Positions 8,077-17,973 of a stretch of DNA of 64,000 bases are shown in pieces (positions within the stretch are counted from its first letter, which is position 1; every line of letters starts with the position of its first letter). The translations under genes and the position numbers were made by a program. Source of the stretch: Lachnospiraceae bacterium AD3010 (lineage in GTDB: Bacteria; Bacillota; Clostridia; Lachnospirales; Lachnospiraceae); the NCBI GenBank assembly GCA_000622025.1, contig KK211390.1:1-64000 (forward strand). The letters run 5' to 3'. Below the pieces are notes generated by a model. That model was not told the origin of the DNA, did no database searches, and was given only the letters and a program-made list of their open reading frames with translations.

Positions 8077-9033
8077 TCACGTATTATAGCCGCCTGACCC
8101 GATCATGTCAATAAGTGAGACAAGCTGTTCAGCGGTTTCCGCGCTGCAGCACTCCGACCTAAGCTTAGCCGAATGAGGTATTCCTGAAGTGTACCAGGCA
8201 ATATGCTTCCGCATCTCTCTAACTGCTGTATATTCGCCTTTATATTCAGTTTCAAGCTCAAGATGTCTCTTTATTACGCTCTTTCTTTCTTCAGGAGACG
8301 GGTTATATTTTTTTCCCCCGGTCATTTCCCTGAATATCCAAGGATTTCCCCTTGCAGCCCGTCCTATGGAAACAGCGTCACAGCCCGTTTCCTTTATCAT
8401 TCTGACTGCGTCTTCATAGGAGCGTATGTCTCCGTTTCCTATGACCGGGATGGAAACAGCTTCCTTTACCCTTCTTATTATATCCCAGTCTGCTTCTCCC
8501 TCGTAATAGTCTTCTCTGGTCCTTCCATGGATATGAACTGCGGCTGCGCCGCCTTTTTCAGCTGCCAGAGCTGCTTCGACCGCATTTACATGGTTCTTAT
8601 CGAAGCCCTTTCTGATCTTAACCGTTACAGGTTTTTTCGAGACAGCGGACACAGCCGAGACTATGTCAAAAATAAGCTCCGGCTTTTTCATAAGGGCAGA
8701 ACCCTCTCCGTTATTCACTATCTTCGGCATGGGACAGCCCATATTGATATCAAGGATCTCAAATTCCATATCGGAGAGCGCTGCAGCCTGCTCTGCCATA
8801 ATATCAGGTTCCGAACCGAATATCTGAAGTGATACCGGGTGTTCATTTTCATGGGTACGGAGAAGCTCCTTAGTGGCCTTATTTTTATAGTGCAGAGCCT
8901 TTGCGCTTATCATTTCCGTGCATACCATCCCGGCACCCATTTCACTGCATATCAATCGAAATGGCAGGTCTGAAACTCCTGCCATGGGTGATAAAATATA
9001 TTTACTTTTAAGCGTAACATCACCTATCTTCAC
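8077..9033 (-). CDS. dusB: tRNA-dihydrouridine synthase
   Basis: 318 aa. This FMN enzyme reduces uridines in the tRNA D-loop with NADPH. The TIM barrel starts [15 protein letters not shown]. The catalytic Cys is at about residue 100 in [29 protein letters not shown] and VIGNGDIRS are the usual phosphate- and FMN-binding segments. The C-terminal 60 residues form the helical RNA-binding domain ([13 protein letters not shown]). Its ATG overlaps the stop of the DUF6145-like gene by 4 bp. The subgroup resembles DusB; assignment among Dus paralogues is from similarity only. Confidence 0.93.
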   Translation of the reverse strand: MKIGDVTLKSKYILSPMAGVSDLPFRLICSEMGAGMVCTEMISAKALHYKNKATKELLRTHENEHPVSLQIFGSEPDIMAEQAAALSDMEFEILDINMGCPMPKIVNNGEGSALMKKPELIFDIVSAVSAVSKKPVTVKIRKGFDKNHVNAVEAALAAEKGGAAAVHIHGRTREDYYEGEADWDIIRRVKEAVSIPVIGNGDIRSYEDAVRMIKETGCDAVSIGRAARGNPWIFREMTGGKKYNPSPEERKSVIKRHLELETEYKGEYTAVREMRKHIAWYTSGIPHSAKLRSECCSAETAEQLVSLIDMIGSGGYNT

Positions 9034-9359
9034 TCGAAGGTCTCACCCAGAAAAACTGCCTTGAAAAACAATGTCAGCTGCTCAAAGAGCTCCTTTTTAT
9101 CGCTCCTTAGTCTCTTTACCAGAAGCCCTGCTCCTATCTCATCATAGGATGCATCCATTTCATCGGCCTCAGTCCGTAAAAGGAGCTCCCCATCCATGTC
9201 AAAAAGCATTTCAAATATACCACCTGCTTCTTCCGTAAAAAGAACACACATTGCCTGAAGCTCATCCTTCACGGCCTCCGGCAGCAGTCCGAATTCCGGA
9301 TTCAGGTAGTATTTTTTTTCATATGAATTTGCGGCACAGAGAACGATATTTTCTTCCAT
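9030..9359 (-). CDS. Small conserved protein resembling DUF6145
   Basis: 109 aa. The sequence ([20 protein letters not shown], then [19 protein letters not shown] and [20 protein letters not shown]) looks like the Lachnospiraceae family DUF6145, recalled from memory. It is acidic and soluble, with no signal peptide. Its stop overlaps dusB by 4 bp and birA lies 47 bp upstream, so it is probably translated with dusB. Nothing shows a catalytic site. The fixed position beside dusB hints at tRNA or ribosome upkeep, but that is only context. Confidence 0.75.
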   Translation of the reverse strand: MEENIVLCAANSYEKKYYLNPEFGLLPEAVKDELQAMCVLFTEEAGGIFEMLFDMDGELLLRTEADEMDASYDEIGAGLLVKRLRSDKKELFEQLTLFFKAVFLGETFE

Positions 9360-9372
9360 ATATTTTTACCTG

Positions 9373-9403
9373 ATTTACGATTCTTCGCGATGCTCATATT
9401 GAC
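9373..9403. repeat. Degenerate copy of the dispersed repeat
   Basis: The sequence GATTCTTCGC, a GCTC block and then TGACATC are recognisable, but the internal bases differ from the consensus. It lies in the 47-bp gap between birA and the DUF6145-like gene. Confidence 0.45.
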
Positions 9404-9406
9404 ATC

Positions 9407-10225
9407 TTACGTGTATCCGTAAACGCCTCTTACGCTGACCTCACCTGCATAAACTTCCCTTACCCTTCCGTCATCCGTCCTTACCAGAAGGCTTCCTCTT
9501 TCATTTATGCCCAATGCTTCACCCTCGAAGCTTTTTTTGGGGTCAAGTACCTTTACACGCCGTCCGTTATTTACACATACAGCGTTGTATTCATCCTGCA
9601 TATCCTTCAGGCTTCCCGTGCTTTTGAACAGTTCATAATACTCTTCAAAACAGTTGGCGCACTCCGCGGTGATCCCGGATCTGGAAACCTTTTCCCCCGT
9701 TTCAAGAAACAGTGAGCTTGCCGTTTCGGATATTTCCTCCGGGAACACACTCTGATTAATGTTTATCCCCGTTCCTACCACAACATAGCCTATCCTTCCG
9801 TTCTCCGGTGACATTTCCGTAAGGATACCCACAAGCTTTTTCCCCTTTGACACGATATCATTCGGCCACTTTATAAGGGTTTCAAGTCCGGTCACATTCC
9901 GGATGGCTTTTCTGCAGGAAAGAGCCATTATAAGCGTTATTGCGGATGCCAGATCGGGATCAAAATCGGGTCTCAAAAGATAGCTCATTGCGGTATTTAA
10001 ACCTGCTTCTCCCTTCCATACCCTTCCGCGTCTTCCCTTTCCGGAATTCTGGAGATCCGCTATTACAACGAGTCCCTCCTCTGCTCCCTTTCCTGCCTGC
10101 CTCACAGCCTCATCATTGGTGGAACCGATCTCCCTAAAAAACAGCAGTCTTCCCCCCGTTCCGAGCCATCGGGTCCTCAGAAATGAGCTTATCTCATCCT
10201 CTCCGAAATTATCGTCAACAGACAT
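9407..10225 (-). CDS. birA: Biotin--[acetyl-CoA carboxylase] ligase
   Basis: 272 aa. It makes biotinyl-AMP and transfers biotin to carrier-protein lysines. The substrate motif GSTNDEA is followed by GKGRRGRVW (about 60-68), the biotinyl-AMP loop, and IKWPNDI (about 117-123) with the catalytic Lys. The C-terminal SH3-like cap is present (GEALGINERGSLLVRT). There is no N-terminal winged helix, so this is the monofunctional type and not the DNA-binding BirA repressor. It starts 5 bp after argF. The context gives no biotin gene, so it serves as a general ligase. Confidence 0.93.
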   Translation of the reverse strand: MSVDDNFGEDEISSFLRTRWLGTGGRLLFFREIGSTNDEAVRQAGKGAEEGLVVIADLQNSGKGRRGRVWKGEAGLNTAMSYLLRPDFDPDLASAITLIMALSCRKAIRNVTGLETLIKWPNDIVSKGKKLVGILTEMSPENGRIGYVVVGTGININQSVFPEEISETASSLFLETGEKVSRSGITAECANCFEEYYELFKSTGSLKDMQDEYNAVCVNNGRRVKVLDPKKSFEGEALGINERGSLLVRTDDGRVREVYAGEVSVRGVYGYT

Positions 10226-10230
10226 GCTTT

Positions 10231-11229
10231 CTATCCTTCGAAACCGAGAGTAGCAGCCATTACTGCTTTTATTGTATGCATACGGTTTTCCGCCTCGTCA
10301 AAGAGCACCGTTCTGTATTTGGAGAAGACCTCGTCCGTGACTTCCATATCCTTTAATCCGAATCTTTCCCCCATTTCCTTTCCGATCTCCGTCTCATGAT
10401 CATGATAGGCAGGAAGACAGTGCATAAAGATCGCTGTATCCTTCGCAGCCTTCATCTTGTCCATGGTGACTTTATAAGGAGAAAGGTCCCTGATCCTCTC
10501 TTCCCAGACCTCCACCGGTTCCCCCATGGATACCCAGACATCGGTATAGATCACATCGGCATCCTTCAAAGCTTCGGATATGTCTTCCGTATGCGTGATG
10601 CTCCCGCCGTTTTCCTCTGCCCACTTCCTGCATTTTTCCGTGAGCTCCTTATTGGGGAAGTACTTTGATGGTGCACAGGCCACGAAGTGAAGACCCAGCT
10701 TTGAACATCCTACCATAAGAGAATTTCCCATATTAAAGCGGGCATCTCCCATATAGACAAGCTTCTTTCCCTTCTCGTCCTTTAGATGCTCTCTTATGGT
10801 AAGCATATCTGCAAGGATCTGAGTCGGATGGTACTCGTCAGTAAGTCCGTTCCAGGTAGGAACACCGGAATACTCCGCTATTTTTTCCACCCGTTCCTGT
10901 CCGAAGCCCCTGTATTCTATCCCGTCAAACATCCGTCCAAGAACAGAGGCCGTATCTTCAACACTCTCCTTTTTTCCGAGCTGTGAACCTGAATTATCAA
11001 GATATGTGGCATGCATTCCGAGATCGTGTGCTGCCACCTCAAATGCACATCTGGTTCTTGTGCTGGTTTTTTCAAAAATAAGGGCAACGTTTTTCCCTTT
11101 TAATCCGTCATGAACCTTTCCTTCTTTTTTAAGGCTCTTGAATTTTGCGGCGAGATCCAGAAAATGCCTTATCTCATCCGGTGTAAAATCCATAAGCGTC
11201 AAGAAATTTCTGCCCTTCAGTTCCGACAT
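10231..11229 (-). CDS. argF: Ornithine carbamoyltransferase
   Basis: 332 aa. It joins carbamoyl phosphate and ornithine to give citrulline. The carbamoyl-phosphate motif STRTR is at about 55-59, with HPTQILADMLT in the middle and the ornithine-binding HCLPAYHD at about 269-276. The detailed pattern (IFEKTSTRTRCAFEVAAHD, GRMFDGIEYRGFGQE) resembles the ArgI/ArcB branch, so a catabolic ArcB role is possible. No arcA or arcC lies nearby, which favours arginine biosynthesis. It sits between the TrmH-type methyltransferase (18 bp) and birA (5 bp). Confidence 0.93.
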   Translation of the reverse strand: MSELKGRNFLTLMDFTPDEIRHFLDLAAKFKSLKKEGKVHDGLKGKNVALIFEKTSTRTRCAFEVAAHDLGMHATYLDNSGSQLGKKESVEDTASVLGRMFDGIEYRGFGQERVEKIAEYSGVPTWNGLTDEYHPTQILADMLTIREHLKDEKGKKLVYMGDARFNMGNSLMVGCSKLGLHFVACAPSKYFPNKELTEKCRKWAEENGGSITHTEDISEALKDADVIYTDVWVSMGEPVEVWEERIRDLSPYKVTMDKMKAAKDTAIFMHCLPAYHDHETEIGKEMGERFGLKDMEVTDEVFSKYRTVLFDEAENRMHTIKAVMAATLGFEG

Positions 11230-11247
11230 ATTAACCTCTTTTCCGGA

Positions 11248-12000
11248 TCACGATCTGTTCCTGTAGTCATACATAATAAGTGCTGCTGCGACAGCCGCAT
11301 TAAGGGATTCCGTCTGTCCCTCCATAGGGATCTTAAGACCTTTGTCCGAAAGCTCAAGTGCCTTCCGGCTCAGCCCTCTTCCCTCATTTCCGATAAGAAC
11401 CGCGGTTTTTTCAGCATATTCCGTCTCATGATAAAAGCATTTCCCTGCAGGATCGGCAGCATAAACGCACACACCTTTTTTCTTTAATTCCCTTACCGTT
11501 TCATAAAGGTCATCGCTGTAAAAGAATGGTGTCCGGTAGATCGACCCCATAGTGGCTCTTACCACCTTTGGTGAATAAATATCCGCCGTGTCGTGATCCA
11601 TTATCACGGCCTTCACTCCGGCTGCTTCTCCGGTTCTTATCATGGTTCCCAGGTTCCCGGGATCCTGTATGCCCTCCAGCAGAAGAAAGAGCCCGCGTTC
11701 TCCCGACAGTATCTCTTCAAAATCATATCCGGGATTCCTTACCACGGCCAATATCCCCTGGGGGGTTTTGGTATCGGAAAGCCTCTTAAATACTTCATCC
11801 GATACAAGTTCTCCTGAAATACCGGGATTATTCTCATGAAAAGATTGACTTATGTAAATCTCTTTTAAAAGGCTTTCCGGTGTTTCATTAAACATGCGGA
11901 TGCCCTCGATAACGAAAGCACCCGCTTTTTTCCTTGCCCTTGAGCGTTCCAGAAGCTCCCGGACATTCTTCAGTTTCGGATTTGAATATGAGCTTATCAA
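11248..12000 (-). CDS. TrmH/SpoU-family RNA 2'-O-methyltransferase
   Basis: 250 aa. An N-terminal substrate-binding domain (KNVRELLERSRARKKAGAFV, typical of RNA 2-O ribose methyltransferases) covers about residues 5-90. The trefoil-knot SPOUT domain follows: LLLEGIQDPGNLGTMIRT (motif 1), LIGNEGRGLS (motif 2) and IPMEGQTESLNAAVAAALI (motif 3). It uses SAM to methylate ribose in rRNA or tRNA; the exact nucleotide cannot be told. It begins 2 bp after pfkA. The usual family length is 240-270 aa. Confidence 0.9.
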   Translation of the reverse strand: MISSYSNPKLKNVRELLERSRARKKAGAFVIEGIRMFNETPESLLKEIYISQSFHENNPGISGELVSDEVFKRLSDTKTPQGILAVVRNPGYDFEEILSGERGLFLLLEGIQDPGNLGTMIRTGEAAGVKAVIMDHDTADIYSPKVVRATMGSIYRTPFFYSDDLYETVRELKKKGVCVYAADPAGKCFYHETEYAEKTAVLIGNEGRGLSRKALELSDKGLKIPMEGQTESLNAAVAAALIMYDYRNRS

Positions 12001-12002
12001 TT

Positions 12003-12986
12003 TCAGCGTGCCAGAGCCCCTGCTATCTCCACATAGTATTCCTGGATCTCTTTCTTCATAGCAAGTGCCTCGTCTATGTCAAAGTCCTTGAATTCTCCGT
12101 CCTTATGACCGATCACTCTGTTTATTATCCCCTGCTTCAGGAGATCTGCAGCCATTGCTCCCATTATGGATGCATAAAACCTGTCCTTACAGGTAGGAGA
12201 ACCGCCCCGCTGCATGTATCCGAGGATCGTAGCCCTGGTCTCCATACCCGTAGCCGCTTCGATACGTCTTGCCATGGAAACGGAGTGTCCCACTCCTTCT
12301 GCGTTTACTATAAGGAAGTGTGTCTTTCCGAGCTTTCTGGTCTCAACAATATGGTTTATTATCTTCTGCTCGTCAAAATCATACTTTTCGGGAAGCAGAA
12401 TTTCCTCGGCACCGCTTGCAACTCCGCACCAGAGTGCTATGTAGCCCGCATGCCTTCCCATAACCTCAATGATGGAACACCTCTCATGTGAAGAGGATGT
12501 ATCCCTGACCTTATCTATGGCATCCATTGCGGTATTTATGGCGGTGTCGAAGCCGATCGTGTAGTCCGTGCAGGCTATGTCAAGATCTATGGTTCCGGGT
12601 ATGCCGATCACTCCGATGCCCTCATGCGAAAGACCCAGGGCACCCTTATATGATCCGTCACCGCCGATAACAACCAGCGCGTCGATCCCATGCTCCTTAA
12701 GTATCTTTGCACCCTTTGCCTTACCCTCGGGCGTTGCAAATTCCTCGGATCTTGCGGTTTTTAAGATAGTTCCGCCCCTCTGTATGGTATCGGAAACATC
12801 CTTTGCGTTCAGCTCTCTGATCTCTCCGTTCAAAAGGCCCTGATAGCCCTTATCTATTCCCATTACCTTAAGACCGTTCTTTATGGCTTTTCTGGCAACG
12901 GCACGGATAGCCGCATTCATTCCCGGAGCGTCTCCGCCGCTTGTCAGTACTGCGATGGTCTTTATTTCTTTCTTTGCTTTAGACAT
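12003..12986 (-). CDS. pfkA: 6-phosphofructokinase, ATP type
   Basis: 327 aa. It phosphorylates fructose 6-phosphate in glycolysis. GGDAPGMNAAIRAV is the nucleotide loop, GGDGSYKGA the phosphate-donor motif, and PGTIDLDI the catalytic segment. GGDGS plus Gly-Thr before Ile-Asp (not a Lys) point to ATP rather than pyrophosphate. One oddity: the nearly invariant Asn between the two Asp of TIDND is Leu135 here. MGRHAGYIAL and MQRGGSPT, which bind fructose 6-phosphate, are intact. It is first in its operon with a clear promoter at 13014-13042 and a GCAGGAGGAG ribosome binding site. Confidence 0.95.
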   Translation of the reverse strand: MSKAKKEIKTIAVLTSGGDAPGMNAAIRAVARKAIKNGLKVMGIDKGYQGLLNGEIRELNAKDVSDTIQRGGTILKTARSEEFATPEGKAKGAKILKEHGIDALVVIGGDGSYKGALGLSHEGIGVIGIPGTIDLDIACTDYTIGFDTAINTAMDAIDKVRDTSSSHERCSIIEVMGRHAGYIALWCGVASGAEEILLPEKYDFDEQKIINHIVETRKLGKTHFLIVNAEGVGHSVSMARRIEAATGMETRATILGYMQRGGSPTCKDRFYASIMGAMAADLLKQGIINRVIGHKDGEFKDFDIDEALAMKKEIQEYYVEIAGALAR

Positions 12987-13013
12987 TTTTCTCCTCCTGC
13001 AAAAATCCAGCTA

Positions 13014-13042
13014 ATTATATTAAATGTGCCGTTTTTTTTCAA
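13014..13042 (-). promoter_or_regulatory. Promoter of pfkA operon
   Basis: On the minus strand TTGAAA (13042-13037), a 17-bp spacer and TATAAT (13019-13014) form a near-consensus housekeeping promoter. Transcription would start near 13007, about 20 bases before the pfkA ATG. A degenerate copy of the dispersed repeat (13070-13092) lies just upstream, at the dnaE stop. Confidence 0.8.
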
Positions 13043-13101
13043 GTTTTTTGAGAAATACGGTTTTAAAGATCCTTCGTCGCTTCGCTCCTCAGGTTCCTTT
13101 A

Positions 13102-16100
13102 CTATACAAGCTTTATGTTTTCCTCACCGAACATTGTTCGCAGTGATGATATAAGAATATCGTCAGCCTTCACATTTTGTGAAGAGGGATAAGCCTTTTG
13201 CTTTTTCTCCTTTTCAAGGTAGACCACCACCCTGTCACGTCCGGAAGAGGCGGAAAGGGCTTTGTCAAGCTCTCCCGACCGTTCTTTGTATGAGTCGAGA
13301 TCCTTAAAACGGATATACAGGGTGCCCCCGATCTCATCAAAGGCTATCACCTCGTCTATCATAAGCTGGCCGTCCTTTTCGTCATCGGCCTTAACCCTGC
13401 CCTTTAGGAATACCTTTGAATCCTCCGTCAAAAGGGCTCCGTACTCTGCATATATTCTTGGCCAGGCTATGCACTCAACGATCCCAAGCATATCCTCCAG
13501 AGTCAGTACTGCCATGGTATCGCCCTTTTTTGTCTGCCTGCGCCTTACAGAAGAGATCATTCCTCCTATGGTTACCTTTTTCCCCTCCCTTATACCTATG
13601 GTATTGGTTTCCGGATTCAGGAGAAAATCAGTGCTTACCGTATCAGTGTGCTTCTTTATGAGCTTCGTATATTCCGACAGGGGATGTCCGGTAAGGTAGA
13701 TCCCCAGAACCTCCTTTTCAAAGAGAAGCTTGGTTTCTTCAGGAAACTCCTCCACATCGGGAAGCACGTCTCCCCGGGAGGGTGCTCCCTCCTCCTTATC
13801 CAGGATATCAAAAATGGACATCTGTCCAGCTATGCTGTCCTTCTTCGCCCTTACGGCATTATCCAGCATAGACTCATAAACCTCCATGTACTGATGGCGG
13901 TTTCCCTTAAAGGAATCAAAAACACCTGCCTTGATAAAGGCTTCTACCGTTCGCTTATTTATCTCATTCCCCGCCATACGGTTAATGAAATCCGTGAAGG
14001 ATGTGAAATCCCCGTTGCACTCCCTTTCATTTTCAACAGCCCTTATAACCGGAACCCCCACTGACTTTATTGCGGAAAGCCCGTATCGGATCTCCCTGTC
14101 CCCCGCGGGAGAGAAACCGGAGACCGCCAGATTTATATCCGGAGGAAGTATCTTTATCCCCATACTCCTGGCGGAAAGCATATACCCTGCGAGCTTTACG
14201 GTATTATCGAGCACGCTGGTCATAAGGCTCGCCATAAATTCCACGGGATAGTGGCACTTAAGGTAGGCTGTCTGCATGGTCACGTATGCATAACAGGCGG
14301 CGTGGGATTTATTAAAAGCATATTTAGCAAAGTCATTCATGCTCGCATATATTTCCAGAGCCGCCTCTTCTTTGATACCCTTTGCCACACAGCCCGGTAT
14401 CTTCTGGATCTTATCCCTTACCCTTGTTTCTCCGCCGTAGACAAAGATATCCCGGTTTGCATCAATGTCCTTCTGCTTTTTCTTACTCATTGCACGGCGG
14501 ATAATATCCGCAGCTCCCAGGGAATATCCTGCAAGATCCCTGAATATCTGCATTACCTGTTCCTGATAAACTATGCAGCCGTAGGTAGGTTTAAGGATGG
14601 GCTCCAGCTCGGGACAGAGATAGCTGACCTTATCCCGGTTTTTCTTTCCCTCAATATACCGGGGGATAAAGTCCATAGGTCCCGGCCTGTACAGAGCAAT
14701 ACCCGCTATAATATCCTCCAGCTTTTCGGGAGCAAGCTCCTTCATAAAGCGCTGCATTCCACCGGATTCCAGCTGGAATACGCCGTCCGTTTCCCCTGTG
14801 GAGATAAACTTAAGGGTTTCCGGATCATCATAATCTATTTTTTCAATATCCAGACTGATCCCCTGTCTCTCGTTAATAAATCCTACCGCATTCTGTATAA
14901 CGGAAAGGGTCCGGAGCCCGAGAAAGTCCATCTTCAAAAGCCCCAGCTCTTCAAGGGTAGTCATAACAAACTGTGTTGTTATCTCCCCGTTTGGACCCTT
15001 GTATAAGGGGACGTAATTATCCGCTTCCTCCGGTGTTATCAATATTCCTGCGGCATGGATCGATGAATTCCGGGGAAGCCCCTCCAGCTTCATGCTCATG
15101 TCTATGACGCGTTTAACATCCTCATCCACCTCATAGAGCTTCCTCAGATCGTTATTTTCTTCCAAGGCCCTTTTCAGGGTTATATTCAGTTCATTCGGGA
15201 TCATCTTTGAGAGATTGTCCCCGAAAGCGTAGGGAAGATCCATAACGCGGGATACATCCCTTATGACGCCCTTGGCAGCCAGGGTGATAAACGTGACTAT
15301 CTGTACGCAATTCTTCCTGCCGTACTTTTCAACCACATAGTCGATGACCTCCTGCCTCTTTTCAAAGGCAAAATCTACATCTATATCAGGCATCGACACC
15401 CTCTCGGGATTTAAGAATCTCTCGAAGAGAAGATCATACTTCACGGGATCGATATCAGTTATCTTCAGTGCATAGGAGACCAGGCTCCCTGCAGCCGAGC
15501 CGCGTCCCGGTCCAACGGAGATACCGTGTTCTTTCGCGAAATTAATATAATCCCAGACTATCAGAAAGTAATCGACGAAGCCCATAGTCTTTATTACGGA
15601 CAGCTCGTACTCCATTCTTTTATAAAGGCTCCCGTCATCATCGGGATAACGCTCCTTAGACCCTTTATCACAGAGGAATTTTAGATATGAGTAAGAATCC
15701 GGAAATTCTGCCGGATATGTAAAATGCGGAAGCTTCGTCCTGTGAAACTCAATATCTACTTGACACCTGTCAGCTATCTTCTGCGTATTTTCCAGGGCCT
15801 CGGGAACATAGGAAAAGAGAGAGCGCATCTCTTCCTCAGACTTCACATAATACTGTCCGCCCTCATATCTCATACGGTCGGTGTCACTGAGCTTCTTTCC
15901 GGTCTGCAGGCAGAGCAGTATGTCATGCGGTTCCGCATCCGATGCATTGGTATAATGACAGTCATTCGTGCAGACAAGAGGGATATCGAGCTTTTTTGAC
16001 ATGGAAATAAGAGTCTGATCCACAAGCTGCTGCTCCCGTATCCCGTGGTCCTGAAGCTCCAGGAAGAAATTACCCCTGCCGAAGATATTTAAGTACTTAA

Positions 16101-16578
16101 GGGCAGCCTTTTCGGCTTCCCCGATAAGCCCCCTTATTATTGCCTTTGGGATCTCGCCTGCGAGACAGGCTGAAAGACAGATAAGCCCTTCATGGTATCT
16201 TTCCAGTGTTTCCATATCCACTCTGGGCTTGTAATAATGACCCTCCGTGTGCCCCACGGAGACGATCTTCATAAGATTATGGTAGCCGGTATTATTTTCG
16301 GCAAGCAGCACCAGATGGTGATACCTGTCCTCATTCATACCGGCTTCCTTATCAAATCTGGAGCCGGGGGAGACATAGATCTCACACCCCAGCACCGGAT
16401 TTATATTTGCATCCCTGCAAGCATTATAAAAATCTATCACGCCAAACATGACCCCGTGGTCTGTGATGGCGGCTGCGTTCATTCCGAGTTCCTTTACCCT
16501 CGCCACATATTCTTTTATCTTATTGGAACCGTCCAGTAAGGAGTATTCCGTATGTGTGTGTAAATGAACAAAACTCAT
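13102..16578 (-). CDS. dnaE: DNA polymerase III alpha subunit, DnaE type
   Basis: 1158 aa, usual for DnaE. It is a replicative polymerase; Firmicutes normally also have PolC. The PHP domain is at residues 1-200 (HLHTHTEYSLLDGS, TDHG, CTNDCHYTN), with metal-binding residues kept. The palm carries PDIDVDF near residue 398 and GPGRGSAAGSLV before it. YRPGPMDFIP and YQEQVMQIF lie in the thumb and fingers. A tandem helix-hairpin-helix follows, and an OB-fold (VTIGGMISSVRRRQTKKGDT) lies near residue 1000. The 5' leader holds four 22-bp repeats. Confidence 0.96.
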   Translation of the reverse strand: MSFVHLHTHTEYSLLDGSNKIKEYVARVKELGMNAAAITDHGVMFGVIDFYNACRDANINPVLGCEIYVSPGSRFDKEAGMNEDRYHHLVLLAENNTGYHNLMKIVSVGHTEGHYYKPRVDMETLERYHEGLICLSACLAGEIPKAIIRGLIGEAEKAALKYLNIFGRGNFFLELQDHGIREQQLVDQTLISMSKKLDIPLVCTNDCHYTNASDAEPHDILLCLQTGKKLSDTDRMRYEGGQYYVKSEEEMRSLFSYVPEALENTQKIADRCQVDIEFHRTKLPHFTYPAEFPDSYSYLKFLCDKGSKERYPDDDGSLYKRMEYELSVIKTMGFVDYFLIVWDYINFAKEHGISVGPGRGSAAGSLVSYALKITDIDPVKYDLLFERFLNPERVSMPDIDVDFAFEKRQEVIDYVVEKYGRKNCVQIVTFITLAAKGVIRDVSRVMDLPYAFGDNLSKMIPNELNITLKRALEENNDLRKLYEVDEDVKRVIDMSMKLEGLPRNSSIHAAGILITPEEADNYVPLYKGPNGEITTQFVMTTLEELGLLKMDFLGLRTLSVIQNAVGFINERQGISLDIEKIDYDDPETLKFISTGETDGVFQLESGGMQRFMKELAPEKLEDIIAGIALYRPGPMDFIPRYIEGKKNRDKVSYLCPELEPILKPTYGCIVYQEQVMQIFRDLAGYSLGAADIIRRAMSKKKQKDIDANRDIFVYGGETRVRDKIQKIPGCVAKGIKEEAALEIYASMNDFAKYAFNKSHAACYAYVTMQTAYLKCHYPVEFMASLMTSVLDNTVKLAGYMLSARSMGIKILPPDINLAVSGFSPAGDREIRYGLSAIKSVGVPVIRAVENERECNGDFTSFTDFINRMAGNEINKRTVEAFIKAGVFDSFKGNRHQYMEVYESMLDNAVRAKKDSIAGQMSIFDILDKEEGAPSRGDVLPDVEEFPEETKLLFEKEVLGIYLTGHPLSEYTKLIKKHTDTVSTDFLLNPETNTIGIREGKKVTIGGMISSVRRRQTKKGDTMAVLTLEDMLGIVECIAWPRIYAEYGALLTEDSKVFLKGRVKADDEKDGQLMIDEVIAFDEIGGTLYIRFKDLDSYKERSGELDKALSASSGRDRVVVYLEKEKKQKAYPSSQNVKADDILISSLRTMFGEENIKLV

Positions 16579-16586
16579 ATAATAGA

Positions 16587-16683
16587 TCCTTCGCTGACGC
16601 TCAGGATGACATCAGCTTGCGCTCAGGATGACATCAGCTGACGCTCAGGATGACATCAGCTTGCGCTCTTGATGGCATCAGCA
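16587..16683. repeat. Tandem 22-bp array of the dispersed-repeat right half
   Basis: One left half (GATCCTTCGCTGAC) is followed by GCTCAGGATGACATCAGC units that begin at 16599, 16621, 16643 and 16665, an exact 22-bp period; the last unit has diverged. The array fills the gap between metK and dnaE. Confidence 0.85.
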
Positions 16684-16689
16684 TTTTTC

Positions 16690-17895
16690 TTAAAGGTATT
16701 TCTTCAACGCATCAACCTTGTCCAGCTTCTCCCAGGGAAGATCCACATCGGTCCTTCCGAAATGTCCGTAGGCCGCAGTCTGCTTATAGATAGGACGGCG
16801 GAGATCAAGCATCTTGATTATGCCGGCGGGGCGGAGGTCAAAGTTCTCACGTATTATCTTCGTAAGCTCTTCATCGCTTACCTTTCCCGTACCAAAGGTG
16901 TCGGCCTGTACCGATGTGGGCTCCGCTACACCTATGGCATACGATAGCTGTATCTCAACCTGATCCGCAAGTCCCGCTGCCACTATATTCTTTGCCACAT
17001 ACCTTGCAGCATATGCCGCGGAGCGGTCAACCTTGGTGCAGTCCTTTCCGGAAAAAGCACCGCCGCCGTGGCGCGCATATCCGCCGTAGGTATCCACTAT
17101 GATCTTTCTTCCGGTAAGACCCGCATCTCCGTGAGGTCCGCCTATAACAAAGCGCCCGGTGGGGTTGATGTAGATCTTCGTCCTTTCATCTATCATTCCC
17201 GAGGGAACAACGGGATCAAATACATACTTCTTGATGTCCTTATGTATCTGCTCCTGGGTCACATCATCATCATGCTGAGTGGAGATTACTACCGCCTCAA
17301 GTCTTGAGGGCTTTCCGTTCTCGTCATATTCCACTGAAACCTGTGATTTTCCGTCCGGGCGGAGATACTTCAATGTTCCGTCCTTCCTTACCTTTGTAAG
17401 CTGAAGAGTAAGCTTATGGGCAAGGTCAATGGGATAGGGCATATACTCCGGTGTCTCATTGGAAGCATAACCGAACATCATTCCCTGATCCCCGGCTCCG
17501 ATAGCACCGATCTCATCATCGGACATATTCTTCTCCAGAGCCTTCAGGTCTGCCTTTGTCTCCAGGGCATTGTCCACACCCATAGCGATATCTGCAGACT
17601 GCTCGTCAATTGCTGTAAACACTGCACAGGTATCGGCATCAAAACCGTACTCGGACTTTGTGTAGCCTATCTCACGAACCGTATCACGGACAGTCTTCTG
17701 AATGTCCACATAGGCCTTCGTCGTGATCTCGCCTGTAACTACCACAAAGCCGGTGCAGGCCATGGTCTCACAGGCAACACGGCTCATGGGATCCTGTCTC
17801 ATGCACTCGTCAAGGATCGCATCCGATATGGCGTCGCATACCTTATCGGGATGTCCTTCTGTAACTGATTCTGAGGTAAATAGTCTTTTTTCCAT
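16690..17895 (-). CDS. metK: S-adenosylmethionine synthetase
   Basis: 401 aa, standard length. It makes SAM from methionine and [19 protein letters not shown] near residue 14 holds the ATP-binding His. [12 protein letters not shown] near 118 is the methionine-binding motif. [19 protein letters not shown], the phosphate loop, is near 277. It is transcribed alone from the promoter at 18118-18146 through a SAM-I riboswitch and terminator, so high SAM should stop its transcription. The ribosome binding site is AAAGGAGTG. Nothing in the protein is unusual. Confidence 0.98.
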   Translation of the reverse strand: MEKRLFTSESVTEGHPDKVCDAISDAILDECMRQDPMSRVACETMACTGFVVVTGEITTKAYVDIQKTVRDTVREIGYTKSEYGFDADTCAVFTAIDEQSADIAMGVDNALETKADLKALEKNMSDDEIGAIGAGDQGMMFGYASNETPEYMPYPIDLAHKLTLQLTKVRKDGTLKYLRPDGKSQVSVEYDENGKPSRLEAVVISTQHDDDVTQEQIHKDIKKYVFDPVVPSGMIDERTKIYINPTGRFVIGGPHGDAGLTGRKIIVDTYGGYARHGGGAFSGKDCTKVDRSAAYAARYVAKNIVAAGLADQVEIQLSYAIGVAEPTSVQADTFGTGKVSDEELTKIIRENFDLRPAGIIKMLDLRRPIYKQTAAYGHFGRTDVDLPWEKLDKVDALKKYL

Positions 17896-17930
17896 TTTTC
17901 ACTCCTTTTCTAAAAACCTGACAATAGTAG

Positions 17931-17959
17931 AAAAGAGTCCACCTTTGCAGAGTGGACTC
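17931..17959 (-). terminator. Riboswitch-controlled terminator before metK
   Basis: On the minus strand GAGTCCAC and GTGGACTC form a perfect 8-bp stem around a 9-nt loop, followed by TTTTCT. It lies 35 bases before the metK ATG and directly after the SAM-I aptamer, the usual expression platform for off-switch control. Confidence 0.9.
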
Positions 17960-17973
17960 GACTTCTCATCAAA

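Noticed and set aside
8203-8832. 209-aa plus-strand frame antisense to dusB
   Set aside because: dusB is fully supported by motifs and the antisense product is low-grade sequence without family features.
10231-11229. Arginine deiminase pathway (ArcB) assignment
   Set aside because: The sequence resembles that branch, but no arcA, arcC or arginine/ornithine exchanger is near; the neutral argF call is kept.
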